Notes: generated from the letters alone by a model not told the origin. 64,000 nucleotides of DNA from Wenyingzhuangia sp. 2_MG-2023 (GCF_030548295.1 NZ_JAUOSB010000010.1:53688-117687); one strand, 5' to 3'; positions 1 to 9,736 are shown, counted from the first letter of the stretch. Program-made: numbers and translations.

Positions 1-1
1 A

Positions 2-1087
2 GATAGTGTCGAAAAGGTCAAGCAAATTATGGTGATGAAAGAACGTAAAACACCAAGACAAGCTTATATTTTTGACAGAGGAGTTTACGATCAATACAAA
101 GAAAAAGTATATCCAGGAGTTCCTGATTTAATTTTCCCAATGGATGAAAGCCTGCCTAAAAACAGATTAGGTTTAGCGCAATGGATTACAGATAAAAAGA
201 ATCCTTTAACAGCAAGAGTAGCTGTTAACAGATATTGGCAAAACCTATTTGGTAGAGGTATTGTTGTTTCTTCTGAAGATTTTGGAAACCAAGGAGACAT
301 TCCTACACATCCAAAATTATTAGACTGGTTGGCAACTACTTTTATGGAATCTAACTGGGATGTAAAAGCTTTACACAAAACCATTATGATGTCTCGCACA
401 TATCAGCAAAGTTCTACCATTACAAAAGAATTAGCAGCTGTAGACATGGAAAACAAATGGATTGCAAGAGGGCCATCGGTAAGATTGTCTGGAGAAATGT
501 TAAGAGACAATGCTTTATTTGCTGCTGGCTTGTTAAACAAACAAATTGGTGGAGAAAGTGTAAGACCTTACCAACCTAAAGGGTTATGGAAAGTAAACGG
601 AGACACCTACGTACAAGATGGTATGGAAGGTTTGTTCAGAAGAAGTATGTATACCATTTGGAAACGTAGTGTTCCTAACCCTACCATTGCTACTTTTGAT
701 GCTCCCACTAGAGATTTATGTTCTTCTAGAAGACAAAAAACCAACACACCTTTACAAGCTTTAGTCGTGCTTAACGATCCTACTTATGTAGAAGCTTCTA
801 GGTTAATTGGTAAACAAATGAGTGATGCTTCTAATGCAACCGAAGGAATTAGCAAAGCTTTTAGAAAGTTAACAGGTAGAACCATTACCCAACAAGAGTT
901 AACCTTACTAAGTAAATTACAAGAATCAGAATATGAAAAATTCCAAAAAAATCCTGAAAAAGCAAAAGGTTGGCTAAACACAGGGGAGTTTAAAATTAAA
1001 GATATTAAAGACAAAGCATTGGTAGCATCAAATGCGGTAGTTGCAAGTACCATTATGAATTCTGATGCTACTATTACCAAAAGATAA
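2..1087 (+). CDS. DUF1553 (PSD1) domain protein, C-terminal part
   Basis: This is the C-terminal end of a larger protein; the frame is open to the left edge of the window, so the true start lies outside. The visible part matches the PSD1/DUF1553 domain found behind PSCyt1 and DUF1549 domains in planctomycete-type secreted cytochrome proteins. Supporting stretches include a PKNRLGLAQW motif, the NRYWQNLFGRG motif, a HPKLLDWLA segment and a conserved SRRQKTNTPLQAL segment near the C-terminus. The missing N-terminal part would be expected to carry a CxxCH heme motif. The DUF1501 gene follows 27 bases downstream, the usual partner of this family. Biochemical function is unknown; electron transfer or oxidation of a carbohydrate-linked substrate in the periplasm is a guess. 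Confidence 0.85.
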   Translation, partial: DSVEKVKQIMVMKERKTPRQAYIFDRGVYDQYKEKVYPGVPDLIFPMDESLPKNRLGLAQWITDKKNPLTARVAVNRYWQNLFGRGIVVSSEDFGNQGDIPTHPKLLDWLATTFMESNWDVKALHKTIMMSRTYQQSSTITKELAAVDMENKWIARGPSVRLSGEMLRDNALFAAGLLNKQIGGESVRPYQPKGLWKVNGDTYVQDGMEGLFRRSMYTIWKRSVPNPTIATFDAPTRDLCSSRRQKTNTPLQALVVLNDPTYVEASRLIGKQMSDASNATEGISKAFRKLTGRTITQQELTLLSKLQESEYEKFQKNPEKAKGWLNTGEFKIKDIKDKALVASNAVVASTIMNSDATITKR

Positions 1088-1114
1088 TTGTAAAACCTCA
1101 AAATAAAAATCAGT

Positions 1115-2632
1115 ATGTGTGATAATCATGAACATAAAAAATTAAGGTCTAACAATAGAGATTTACAAGAAATTGAAAAACAAATTGATAGAAGACACTT
1201 TTTGAAAAAAACCTCTTTAGGTTTGGGTGCCTTGGCTTTTAGTAGTCTTTTGGGTACCGAAAAACTATGGGCAAACATCAATGCAGAAAGTAGTCCCGAA
1301 GAAATATTAAACGCTTACAATAAAAATAGATTAGGTTTACCTCATCATTTACCTAAAGCAAAAAGAATTATCTACTTGTTCCAAAGTGGAGGTCCTTCGC
1401 AAATGGACTTATTTGATTACAAACCTAAATTAACAGACATGTTTGGAAAAGAATTACCAGAGTCTGTAATTGGAGGTCAAAAATTAACAGGAATGAGTGG
1501 TGCGCAAAGTACACTACCTATTGCTCCTTCTACCTTTAAATTTCAACAGTACGGAGAATCTAGAGCTTGGGTTAGTGATGCCATGCCTTATTTATCGGAA
1601 GTTGTAGATGAGTTGTGTTTTATCAAAGGAATGCAAACAGATCAAATTAACCACACTCCTGCCATTACATTTATGCAAACAGGAAATCAATTACCGGGTA
1701 GACCTTCTATTGGTTCTTGGTTAAGCTATGGGTTAGGATCTGACAATGAGAATCTACCCACCTTTATTACTTTAGTTTCTAAAAACGGAAAAGGACAGCC
1801 TTTAAAAGCAAGTTTATGGGGGAATGGATTTTTACCTACAGAACATCAAGGAGTTCAATTTAGATCTGGAAAAGATCCTGTATTGTACTTAAGTGATCCT
1901 GAAAATTATGACGGACACGACAGAAGACATATGCTAGATTATTTAAGTCATTTAAATGATTTACAAACCGATTCTTACGGAGATCCAGAAATTCAAGCAA
2001 GAATGGCTCAGTACGAAATGGCCTTTAAAATGCAAACTTCTGTACCCGAAGTAACAGATATTAGTGACGAACCAGAACATATTTTTGATATGTATGGTAA
2101 AGACAGTAGAGACCCTGGAACTTATGCAGCTAACTGTTTAATGGCTAGAAAGCTATTAGAAAAAGGAGTAAAATTTGTGCAATTGTATCACCAAGGTTGG
2201 GATCAACATACCTATTGTCCAGGCGGTGTGAAAAATCAATCTAAAAAAACAGATCAAGCAACAGCTGCTTTAATTAAAGATTTAAAGCAACGTGGTATGT
2301 TAGAAGATACTTTAGTCGTTTGGGGTGGAGAGTTTGGTAGAACCATTTATTCTCAAGGACAACTAACAGAAACTAACTATGGTAGAGATCATCATCCTAA
2401 AGCATTTACCATGTGGATGGCAGGTGCAGGTGTAAAACCTGGATTTAGCTACGGAGAAACAGATGACTTTAGTTACAACGTAGTAAAAGATCCTGTACAT
2501 GTACACGATTTTCACGCTACCCTACTCCATTTATTTGGTGTAGATCACGAAAAGTTAACTTTTAAACATCAAGGAAGACGATATCGATTAACCGATGTAC
2601 ACGGAAATGTAGTAAAAGATTTATTGACCTAA
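1115..2632 (+). CDS. DUF1501 family protein, Tat-exported
   Basis: A 505-residue protein of the DUF1501 family, which has an alkaline-phosphatase/sulfatase-like fold and is nearly always encoded beside DUF1549/DUF1553 proteins. The N-terminus carries a twin-arginine signal: Arg26-Arg27 in RRHFLKK followed by a hydrophobic stretch, so a folded, possibly cofactor-bearing protein would go to the periplasm. Family landmarks are LFQSGGPSQMDLFD near residue 90, WGGEFGRT near residue 405 and GRDHHPKAF just after it. The start ATG lies 27 bases after the DUF1553 stop and 25 bases separate its stop from the next gene, consistent with one operon. The reaction is not established for this family. Confidence 0.9.
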   Translation: MCDNHEHKKLRSNNRDLQEIEKQIDRRHFLKKTSLGLGALAFSSLLGTEKLWANINAESSPEEILNAYNKNRLGLPHHLPKAKRIIYLFQSGGPSQMDLFDYKPKLTDMFGKELPESVIGGQKLTGMSGAQSTLPIAPSTFKFQQYGESRAWVSDAMPYLSEVVDELCFIKGMQTDQINHTPAITFMQTGNQLPGRPSIGSWLSYGLGSDNENLPTFITLVSKNGKGQPLKASLWGNGFLPTEHQGVQFRSGKDPVLYLSDPENYDGHDRRHMLDYLSHLNDLQTDSYGDPEIQARMAQYEMAFKMQTSVPEVTDISDEPEHIFDMYGKDSRDPGTYAANCLMARKLLEKGVKFVQLYHQGWDQHTYCPGGVKNQSKKTDQATAALIKDLKQRGMLEDTLVVWGGEFGRTIYSQGQLTETNYGRDHHPKAFTMWMAGAGVKPGFSYGETDDFSYNVVKDPVHVHDFHATLLHLFGVDHEKLTFKHQGRRYRLTDVHGNVVKDLLT

Positions 2633-2657
2633 CAGACAGTTTTTAAACAAAAAACAG

Positions 2658-3767
2658 ATGAACAATACAAGACGAGACTTTATAAAGAAATCTGCCATTG
2701 CTGGTGTTGGTTTGGCTACCTTACCTTCTTTTGGTTTTCATATGGTTAAAAAATCAACAAAAAATGACATCATATTAGGTCATGGAGATTACCAATACAA
2801 ACTAATTAGAGATTGGGCTCAAATGAGTTCTATAGAAACCCCTTTACTAAATTGTCACGAAATGCAAATGGACAGCAAAGGAAGATTAATTATGATTGGT
2901 GATCATCCACAAAACAACATTCTTATTTTTGATAAATCTGGTAATGTATTAGATAGTTGGGGTACTGCCTACCCTGGAGGTCACGGTTTAACAATTTCCG
3001 ATGAAGGTGGAGAGGAATTTTTATTCTTAGCAGATTCAGGTTGGTTTTTAAACAAAGTAGGAAAATGGACCAAACACAACGGTCGTATTTCTAAAACTAC
3101 AATGGATGGACGTGTGTTGTTTGATATTGGACATCCACAAACAATTGGTGTTTACAAACCTGGAGAATCTTTTTGTCCTACCGAAACTGCCATTGGCCCA
3201 AACGGAGATATTTACGTTGCTGACGGATACGGAATGAGTAGAGTGATTCAATACGATTACAATGGGAAATACATTAGACATTGGGGAGGTCAAGACAATC
3301 CTGATCCAAGTTATGCTATTAAAAGTGCCCACGGTGTTGCCATTGACTATAGAGAGAAAGGAAACCCAATGGTTGTGGTTACCTCTAGAAACCAAGCTAG
3401 TTTTAAATGGTTTACTTTAGATGGAAAATATATCAAAACTTTACACTTGCCCAACATGCAAGTCTGTAGACCTGTTTTTGATGATAAAAATCTTTATGCC
3501 GGAGTTTGTTGGTCTCAACCTAAAGTTGGAAAAACAGATTGGACACAACCTACAGGATTTGTGACCATATTAGAAGGAGATAAAGTAGTCTCTAACCCTG
3601 GAGCTACCGCCCCTATTTATGTAGGTGGTGAATTGCAAAAATCATATCAATTGCAAAACAAACCCATTTCTCACGGTCATGATGTATGCGTTGACAATGA
3701 CAAAAACATATACGTTTGTCAATGGAGAGCAGACAAAACACCTCCTTTAAAATTAGAAAGAATTTAA
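2658..3767 (+). CDS. Tat-exported NHL/six-bladed beta-propeller protein
   Basis: A 369-residue protein with a twin-arginine signal (Arg5-Arg6 in RRDFIKK, then a hydrophobic stretch ending near residue 28). The mature part resembles NHL-repeat beta-propellers of the peptidyl-alpha-hydroxyglycine lyase type: recurring blade motifs such as NILIFDKSGNVLDSWG, NGDIYVADGYG and RVIQYDYNGKYIRHWGG, and a C-terminal DNDKNIYVCQW blade. It lies in the same operon-like run as the DUF1501 gene (25-base gap). The fold call is firm; the activity is not. It could be a lyase, a lactonase-like enzyme or a binding scaffold for the neighbouring cytochromes. Confidence 0.8.
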   Translation: MNNTRRDFIKKSAIAGVGLATLPSFGFHMVKKSTKNDIILGHGDYQYKLIRDWAQMSSIETPLLNCHEMQMDSKGRLIMIGDHPQNNILIFDKSGNVLDSWGTAYPGGHGLTISDEGGEEFLFLADSGWFLNKVGKWTKHNGRISKTTMDGRVLFDIGHPQTIGVYKPGESFCPTETAIGPNGDIYVADGYGMSRVIQYDYNGKYIRHWGGQDNPDPSYAIKSAHGVAIDYREKGNPMVVVTSRNQASFKWFTLDGKYIKTLHLPNMQVCRPVFDDKNLYAGVCWSQPKVGKTDWTQPTGFVTILEGDKVVSNPGATAPIYVGGELQKSYQLQNKPISHGHDVCVDNDKNIYVCQWRADKTPPLKLERI

Positions 3768-3856
3768 GAATCCATATCAGAAACTACATTTGGATTTATT
3801 TAGACACAGTACTAAAAAATAAACGAACGATTCCAAGAATCTACAACTAAACATAT

Positions 3857-5239
3857 ATGAACGAAGTACCAGATATTGTATTTTTTTTAGGGAGATTTCA
3901 CCCCTTGGTAGTGCATTTACCTATCGGATTGATCCTTTTTGCTTTTTTATTAGAAATTTTAAGCAAGTGGCAAAACTTAAAGGAACTAAAAGTTGCCATT
4001 CCATACGCTTTGCTATTTGGAGCAATAACTGCAGCTACAGCCTGTGTGTTGGGTTACATGCTTTCTTTAAGTGGGGAATATGATGGCCCTATGCTAGACG
4101 GACATTTTTGGTTTGGAATTGCAACCACTCTATTGACTTTGATGGCTTGGTTGATTTCTGCTGATAAAATTAAATTCATCAAACTAAAAACATTCAAAGC
4201 TAATATTGCATCGTTGACATTATTGGTTGTTTTGGTGAGTGTTACGGGACATTATGGTGGTAATTTGACCCACGGTTCTGATTATTTAACCAAATACGCA
4301 CCTTTTGGTGAAAAACCTAAAGAAACTATCAAGCCTAAAACAGTAGAAGAAGTGGTGGTTTTTGATCACATTGTTTATCCTATATTAGAAGACAAATGTA
4401 TCAGTTGTCACAATCCTTCTAAGAAAAAAGGAGGCTTGTCTCTAGATACTGAAGAAAATATTTTAAAAGGAGGTAGAGAAGGAATTACCATCACACCTGG
4501 AGATCTTTCTAAATCAGATTTAATTCACAGAGTAACCTTAAACCCACACAACAAAGACTTTATGCCGCCTGAAGGGAAAAACCCTTTAACGGAAGAAGAA
4601 ATTCAATTGTTGAGTTTTTGGATTGAAAATAACAAAGCTGACTTTAAAATAAAACTGGTAGATTCTGAAAAAAAGGATGAAATTCTAAAAACTGCTTTGG
4701 CTTATTTGGAACTAGGTACTGAAAATGTAACTGAAAAAATCCCAAAATTAAAACCCGTAGACAGTCTACTTATTGGAACATTAAAAAGTAAAGGTTTTGC
4801 TATAAGAGAACTTGTTTACAATGCAAATATTTTTGATGTTGTCTTGCCTTCTAAAACAGCAAAAAGTCCTGAAGAAGCTAAAGCATTGTTGCAAGAATTG
4901 GCTAAAATAAAAGATCATATTTATTGGTTGTCTTTAGAAAACAATGCTATCACAGATCAAGAATTAACAACCATTGCTACATTTACCAACTTAAGACAAT
5001 TGCACTTGAATAAAAATGCAATAAGCAATGCGGGTATCGAAAAACTGAAGGCTATTTCAACTTTAAACTCTCTGAATTTGTACGGAACTAAAGTAGATCA
5101 AAATTGTTTTGCTTCTCTTCTTGAATTTAAAAATTTGGAAAAAGTATATTTATGGCAAACAGCGATCACCTCTGAGCATGTAAAGGAATTTACTGCAATA
5201 AACAAAAAACCATTATTAATTTCAGGAGTTGTCAAATAA
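3857..5239 (+). CDS. DUF2231 membrane - cytochrome c - LRR fusion protein
   Basis: A 460-residue three-part protein. Residues about 1-135 hold four hydrophobic segments with the FHPLVVHLPIG motif typical of DUF2231 membrane domains. A planctomycete-type cytochrome c domain follows, with one heme site Cys181-Ile-Ser-Cys184-His185 and a later MPPEGK segment that could supply the distal Met ligand. The last 120 residues read as leucine-rich repeats (WLSLENNAITDQEL, LRQLHLNKNAISNAGIEKL, LNSLNLYGTKV). Heme and LRR parts should face the periplasm. An 89-base gap separates it from the propeller gene, while the following peroxidase gene starts at the very next base after its stop, indicating co-translation. 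Confidence 0.82.
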   Translation: MNEVPDIVFFLGRFHPLVVHLPIGLILFAFLLEILSKWQNLKELKVAIPYALLFGAITAATACVLGYMLSLSGEYDGPMLDGHFWFGIATTLLTLMAWLISADKIKFIKLKTFKANIASLTLLVVLVSVTGHYGGNLTHGSDYLTKYAPFGEKPKETIKPKTVEEVVVFDHIVYPILEDKCISCHNPSKKKGGLSLDTEENILKGGREGITITPGDLSKSDLIHRVTLNPHNKDFMPPEGKNPLTEEEIQLLSFWIENNKADFKIKLVDSEKKDEILKTALAYLELGTENVTEKIPKLKPVDSLLIGTLKSKGFAIRELVYNANIFDVVLPSKTAKSPEEAKALLQELAKIKDHIYWLSLENNAITDQELTTIATFTNLRQLHLNKNAISNAGIEKLKAISTLNSLNLYGTKVDQNCFASLLEFKNLEKVYLWQTAITSEHVKEFTAINKKPLLISGVVK

Positions 5240-6397
5240 ATGAATAACCCGTATATATACGTTCTTATTTTCTTATGCTTTTATGCTTGTCAACAGAAAA
5301 GAGCGAATTTTAAAAAAGAAGATACCAACGTATATATACCTTTGCCAAAGGTTTTACACCCTAAAAACAACCTTTCATCACCTGAAAAAATTCATTTAGG
5401 AAAGTTATTGTTTTACGACCCTATTTTATCTGGAAACAAAGACATTGCTTGTGCTACCTGTCACCATCCTAATTACGCGTATGCAGAAAACATTGATCTA
5501 TCTATAGGAACCAATGCTACAGGTTTGGGTAGTAAAAGAAAGTTTAAAAAACCAAATAGCATTCCTCTGGTAAAAAGAAATGCACATACTATATTAAACA
5601 CTGCTTATAACGGAATAAACATTAAGGGAACTTACAACCCTGAAAAAGCACCAATGTTTTGGGACAATAGAGCTAAGAGTTTAGAAGAACAAGCTTTGAT
5701 GCCCATCACCACTCTAGAAGAAATGAGAGGACAAACAATTGATGAAAACATTATTTTAGACACAGTGATTCATCGGTTGAAAAACATTCCAGAATACCGT
5801 TTTTTGTTTCAAAAAGCATTTCCTAACAACCCCGTAATTACAACAAGCAACTTAAGCAAAGCCATTGCTTGTTTTGAAAGAACTTTATCTAGTAACAATT
5901 CACGTTTTGACAACTATTTAAAAGGAGAAACCAATGCTATTTCCGAAACAGAAAAAGAAGGATTTCGATTGTTTAAAAAAGCAAAATGTAACCAATGTCA
6001 TTCTGGCCCTATGTTTAGTGATTATAAAATCCACACACTTGGGCTACCAGACAACCAAAAACTAAACATTTCCGATGATGGTTTTAAAAAAAATTATGGA
6101 TTTAGAACCCCCACTCTTAGAAATTTAAGGCATACTGGTCCGTATATGCATAACGGAACATTAAAAACATTATTACAAGTTCTTGAGTTTTACGAAGACA
6201 TTTCTACAGGAAAGCCACAAAACCCTTTGGTAGCCCCCTCAAAAACAGATCCTTTAGCAAAGGAAATCCGTCTAAAAGTAAAAGACATGTCCTTTATTAT
6301 TTCTTTTTTTAATACGCTAAACAATGAGGATATTGACAACGAAACACCTAAACAAGTACCCAGTGGTTTGACAGTAGGTGGAGCTATTTACAACTAA
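5240..6397 (+). CDS. di-heme cytochrome c peroxidase/MauG family lipoprotein
   Basis: A 385-residue protein of the bacterial CcpA/MauG family, which reduces hydrogen peroxide or oxidises a partner through two c-type hemes. Heme sites are Cys71-Ala-Thr-Cys74-His75 and Cys250-Asn-Gln-Cys253-His254. A hydrophobic N-terminus ending in Cys17 looks like a lipoprotein signal. The segment GFRTPTLRNLRHTGPYMHNG near residue 295 is typical of the family. The start codon directly abuts the upstream stop. In this setting it is a plausible electron acceptor or donor for the fused membrane cytochrome upstream; that link is inference. Confidence 0.9.
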   Translation: MNNPYIYVLIFLCFYACQQKRANFKKEDTNVYIPLPKVLHPKNNLSSPEKIHLGKLLFYDPILSGNKDIACATCHHPNYAYAENIDLSIGTNATGLGSKRKFKKPNSIPLVKRNAHTILNTAYNGINIKGTYNPEKAPMFWDNRAKSLEEQALMPITTLEEMRGQTIDENIILDTVIHRLKNIPEYRFLFQKAFPNNPVITTSNLSKAIACFERTLSSNNSRFDNYLKGETNAISETEKEGFRLFKKAKCNQCHSGPMFSDYKIHTLGLPDNQKLNISDDGFKKNYGFRTPTLRNLRHTGPYMHNGTLKTLLQVLEFYEDISTGKPQNPLVAPSKTDPLAKEIRLKVKDMSFIISFFNTLNNEDIDNETPKQVPSGLTVGGAIYN

Positions 6398-6509
6398 GTG
6401 ATATTTTCTTTTTTTTGATAGGTATTGTTTTTTAGATTACATTTATTCTAATTCGTCCTAAAAAAGTAATTGCTTTTACAACGACGGATTTAATATTTCG
6501 ACGAACATT

Positions 6510-8429
6510 ATGATCAAAAAGATTTTATTTTTTTTAGTGATTTGCACACTTTGTAGCAACACCTTTACACATGCTCAAACGGATTCGCATAAGGACAGCC
6601 TTAGCTTAAATATTCAAAAAGACAGCATCAATAACAACAATCTTTTAAAAGACAGCATCAATAGTAGTCTTTTAAAAGAGTTCAATCAGAAGATTTCTGA
6701 AATACAAGAACAACGCAAGCAAGACTCTATCAAAAAAATTGAGTTGGAAAAAACCTTGCAATCTTTAAAAACAACTGACAATTTAAAAAAAGAAGAACTG
6801 TTAAATCAATTGAAAGAAATTGAAGAAAGTGAAACCAAAAGAATTACAGAAAAAAAAGCTAGAATTGACGCTTTAAGAAATACCGCCAAAGGTTTTCCTG
6901 TAACAGGAGTTATGAACGACACACTGTTTTTGATTTTTGCCAAAATTGGTTCTTCTACAGCTGCAGAAAGAGCACAAAACATTTCTAAAAAAATTGAAAA
7001 GTTGTACAACGATGATTTTCTAAAAATAGATCAAATCAATGTACATCCTTTTGAAAATACGTTTGATATAGTGTACAATGAAATCATCTTGATGAGCATT
7101 TCAGAAGCCGATGCTATTTGGTACAATCAATCTGTTGAAAGCAGCGCTGAATTGTTTAAAGAAAATATCAAAACAGCCATTGCAAAAGCAAAAGAGGAAA
7201 ACAGTTTGAAAAAAATAGCCATGCGTTCCGGATTGGTTTTACTAGTTATTTTCATTATTTGGTTTGTCATAAAAATGATGACCAAATTATTTATAAAACT
7301 AGACCTGATTATTAAAATAAAACAAGAATCTTGGTTAAAAGACATCAAATACAATGATTATGTAATTGTTTCTACAGAACAAGCACTGGTCTTAGTTTCT
7401 TACATTACCAAAGCTGTAAAAATTGTTGTGTATGCTTTAATTTTATACATTACACTGCCCATCCTTTTTAGTATTTTTCCATTTACAAGAGACTGGGCAA
7501 GTACACTTTTTAATTTAATTTGGGATCCTTTAAAAGGAGTTTTTATCAATATTATTTCCTTTTTACCTAACTTATTTAGCATTATTGTTATCTATGTAGT
7601 GATGCGATATTTTATACGATTTGTAAAGTATATTTTTAGTGAAATTAAAAACGAAAAATTAAAAATTAATGGTTTTCATCCTGATTGGGCCATGCCTACT
7701 TTTGGAATTGTAAAAGTTTTGTTATACGCTTTTACCATTGTCTTAATTTTCCCTCATTTGCCAGGAAATGATTCCAAAGTATTTCAAGGAGTTTCTGTTT
7801 TTGTTGGGGTTTTGTTCTCTTTAGGTTCTTCTACAGCCATTTCTAACATGGTTGCTGGTTTGGTTATTACTTATATGCGATCTTTTAAAATTGGTGACCG
7901 TATAAAATTTGGAGATATTAAAGGAGATGTGATAGAAAAAACGTTATTAATTACACGTTTAAAAACTGTTAAAAACGAAATTATTACGGTTCCAAACTCT
8001 ACTATTTTAGCAAGTAACATTGTAAATTACACCAGTATTGCAGATGAAAACGGATTGATATTACACACAACGGTTACTTTAGGTTACGATGTACCTTGGA
8101 AGTTGGTACACAAAAGTTTGATAGAAGCTGCCATTAGAACAGAAGCAATTTCTAATGCTCCTAGTCCCTTTGTTTTACAAACAAGTTTAGATGATTATTA
8201 CGTTTCTTATGAGTTGAATGCCTACACCAAAATAGTTGCCAAACAAGCAATTATTTATTCTGAATTACACCAAAACATTCAAGATGTGTGTAATGAAAAC
8301 GGTATAGAAATTTTATCTCCTCATTACAGAGCTACCAGAGATGGAAACATGATTACCATTCCAAAAGATTATTTAGACAAAGATTACAAAGCTCCTAGTT
8401 TTAATGTAAATATTCAAAAAGAAGAATAG
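6510..8429 (+). CDS. MscS-family mechanosensitive ion channel
   Basis: A 639-residue inner-membrane protein. It begins with a signal-like hydrophobic stretch (residues 1-22), followed by a lysine/glutamate-rich, probably coiled-coil periplasmic region to about residue 130. In that region an imperfect repeat of KDSINNN/LLKDSINSS occurs. Several transmembrane segments lie between residues 235 and 450, and the conserved MscS pore and beta domain follows (SSTAISNMVAGLVITYMRSF, then KIGDRIKFGDIKGDVIEKT and ITVPNS). The family releases solutes on hypo-osmotic shock. It is longer than E. coli MscS (286 residues), like many flavobacterial paralogues. It appears monocistronic, with a strong hairpin just after its stop. 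Confidence 0.9.
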   Translation: MIKKILFFLVICTLCSNTFTHAQTDSHKDSLSLNIQKDSINNNNLLKDSINSSLLKEFNQKISEIQEQRKQDSIKKIELEKTLQSLKTTDNLKKEELLNQLKEIEESETKRITEKKARIDALRNTAKGFPVTGVMNDTLFLIFAKIGSSTAAERAQNISKKIEKLYNDDFLKIDQINVHPFENTFDIVYNEIILMSISEADAIWYNQSVESSAELFKENIKTAIAKAKEENSLKKIAMRSGLVLLVIFIIWFVIKMMTKLFIKLDLIIKIKQESWLKDIKYNDYVIVSTEQALVLVSYITKAVKIVVYALILYITLPILFSIFPFTRDWASTLFNLIWDPLKGVFINIISFLPNLFSIIVIYVVMRYFIRFVKYIFSEIKNEKLKINGFHPDWAMPTFGIVKVLLYAFTIVLIFPHLPGNDSKVFQGVSVFVGVLFSLGSSTAISNMVAGLVITYMRSFKIGDRIKFGDIKGDVIEKTLLITRLKTVKNEIITVPNSTILASNIVNYTSIADENGLILHTTVTLGYDVPWKLVHKSLIEAAIRTEAISNAPSPFVLQTSLDDYYVSYELNAYTKIVAKQAIIYSELHQNIQDVCNENGIEILSPHYRATRDGNMITIPKDYLDKDYKAPSFNVNIQKEE

Positions 8430-8460
8430 TCAATTTTAGTCTAGATTGTAAATAAAAATT

Positions 8461-8500
8461 AAAACACCGTTACTTTTATTTAGAAGCAACGGTGTTTTTT
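8461..8500. terminator. bidirectional hairpin terminator
   Basis: An 11-bp stem, AAAACACCGTT paired with AACGGTGTTTT, is followed by T residues on the plus strand and preceded by A residues that act as the T-tract on the minus strand. It lies between the convergent MscS and THUMP methyltransferase genes and can serve both. Confidence 0.8.
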
Positions 8501-8537
8501 ATGTAAAAAATCAAATTAAGAATAATATAAAATTCAA

Positions 8538-9707
8538 CTAGTAATCGTTTTTCTTCGCTTTCTTACTTCCTTCATAAATTTCATACTTCACAAACTTACA
8601 ATCCAAATCACTATTTTTTATAGCAATTCTTCTACTGGTTTTCAAACCTACAAATTTTAGAGCTTCAACATCCGATGTAATAAACCAAGCTGATGAATTG
8701 TGGTAATGATGTTTTAATGTATCTCCAATGCTTCTATAAAATCCTTCGGTATCGTCTAATTTCAAACGCTCTCCATAAGGTGGATTGAACAAAATAGTTG
8801 TGGGTCCAAAAACTTCTTTCTTAGAGTTGAAAAAGTTTACATGGTGTACTCCTATAAATTCTTCTAAATTGGCATTCTGAATATTTTCATTTGCTTTTAC
8901 AACAGCAGATGGAGCTTTGTCAAACCCCATAATTTTACATTTAGGATCTCTAATTCTCTTGATCAAAGAGTCTTGAATGGCAAAAAACAAATTCTCATTG
9001 TAATCATTCCATTTCTCAAAAGCAAATTCTTTTCTGTTGATGTTTGCAGGAATGTTACAAGCAATCATTGCAGCTTCTATCAAAAGTGTTCCAGAACCAC
9101 ACATAGGATCTATAAAATTCTGATCTCCATTATACCCTGACAACAAAATCAATCCAGCTGCTAAAACTTCATTGATTGGTGCAATATTGGTGTTCAATCT
9201 ATATCCTCTTTTGTGCAAAGAATCTCCAGAACTGTCTAATGAAACGGTACAAACTCCATGTCTATCAATATGAACGTTGACTTTTAGGTCTGGATGTTTT
9301 ACATCCACATTAGGTCTTTCTTCATACTTGGCCATAAAATAATCTGCAATAGCATCTTTGGTTCTCAAAGCCAAATAATGCGTATTGTCTGTCATTCCCG
9401 TAAATTGATTGGTTCCTTTGGTGGCAAAAGTTCCTTTAACACCTACATATTTTTCCCAACGAATTTTTAAGAGATTTTTATAAAAATCATCTTCGTTGCG
9501 TACTTTAAACTTTACAATAGGTTTTAAAATTCTGATAGCCGTTCTTAAATACAAATTTGCTTTGTACATAAATCCCTCATCACCAACAAACTCCACCATT
9601 CTAACTCCTGATTTTACATCTTGAGCTCCCAATTGCTTTAACTCGTTTGACAAAACCTCTTCCAAACCTTGTAAGGTAATGGCTACCATTTTAAAATTAT
9701 CTCCCAT
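8538..9707 (-). CDS. rlmL: THUMP-domain RNA methyltransferase, RlmL/RlmKL N-part type
   Basis: A 389-residue class I SAM-dependent RNA methyltransferase. The N-terminal 150 residues form the ferredoxin-like/THUMP RNA-binding part. The C-terminal catalytic domain shows DPMCGSGTLLIEAA (SAM-binding, about residue 200) and FNPPYGERL (about residue 308), the NPPY motif of N2-guanine methyltransferases. It corresponds to the RlmL half of E. coli RlmKL, which makes m2G2445 in 23S rRNA; the RlmK half is absent here, as is usual in Bacteroidota. A TAnnTTTG -7 box lies about 20 bases before the ATG. The exact rRNA target is inferred. Confidence 0.85.
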   Translation of the reverse strand: MGDNFKMVAITLQGLEEVLSNELKQLGAQDVKSGVRMVEFVGDEGFMYKANLYLRTAIRILKPIVKFKVRNEDDFYKNLLKIRWEKYVGVKGTFATKGTNQFTGMTDNTHYLALRTKDAIADYFMAKYEERPNVDVKHPDLKVNVHIDRHGVCTVSLDSSGDSLHKRGYRLNTNIAPINEVLAAGLILLSGYNGDQNFIDPMCGSGTLLIEAAMIACNIPANINRKEFAFEKWNDYNENLFFAIQDSLIKRIRDPKCKIMGFDKAPSAVVKANENIQNANLEEFIGVHHVNFFNSKKEVFGPTTILFNPPYGERLKLDDTEGFYRSIGDTLKHHYHNSSAWFITSDVEALKFVGLKTSRRIAIKNSDLDCKFVKYEIYEGSKKAKKNDY

Positions 9708-9728
9708 AAAACTTATTATTTCAGATTA

Positions 9729-9736
9729 CAAAAGTA
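9729..9736 (-). promoter_or_regulatory. -7 promoter box (TACTTTTG) of the THUMP methyltransferase
   Basis: Read on the minus strand this is TACTTTTG, matching the Bacteroidota housekeeping -7 consensus TAnnTTTG, 21 bases before the ATG at 9707. Confidence 0.55.
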
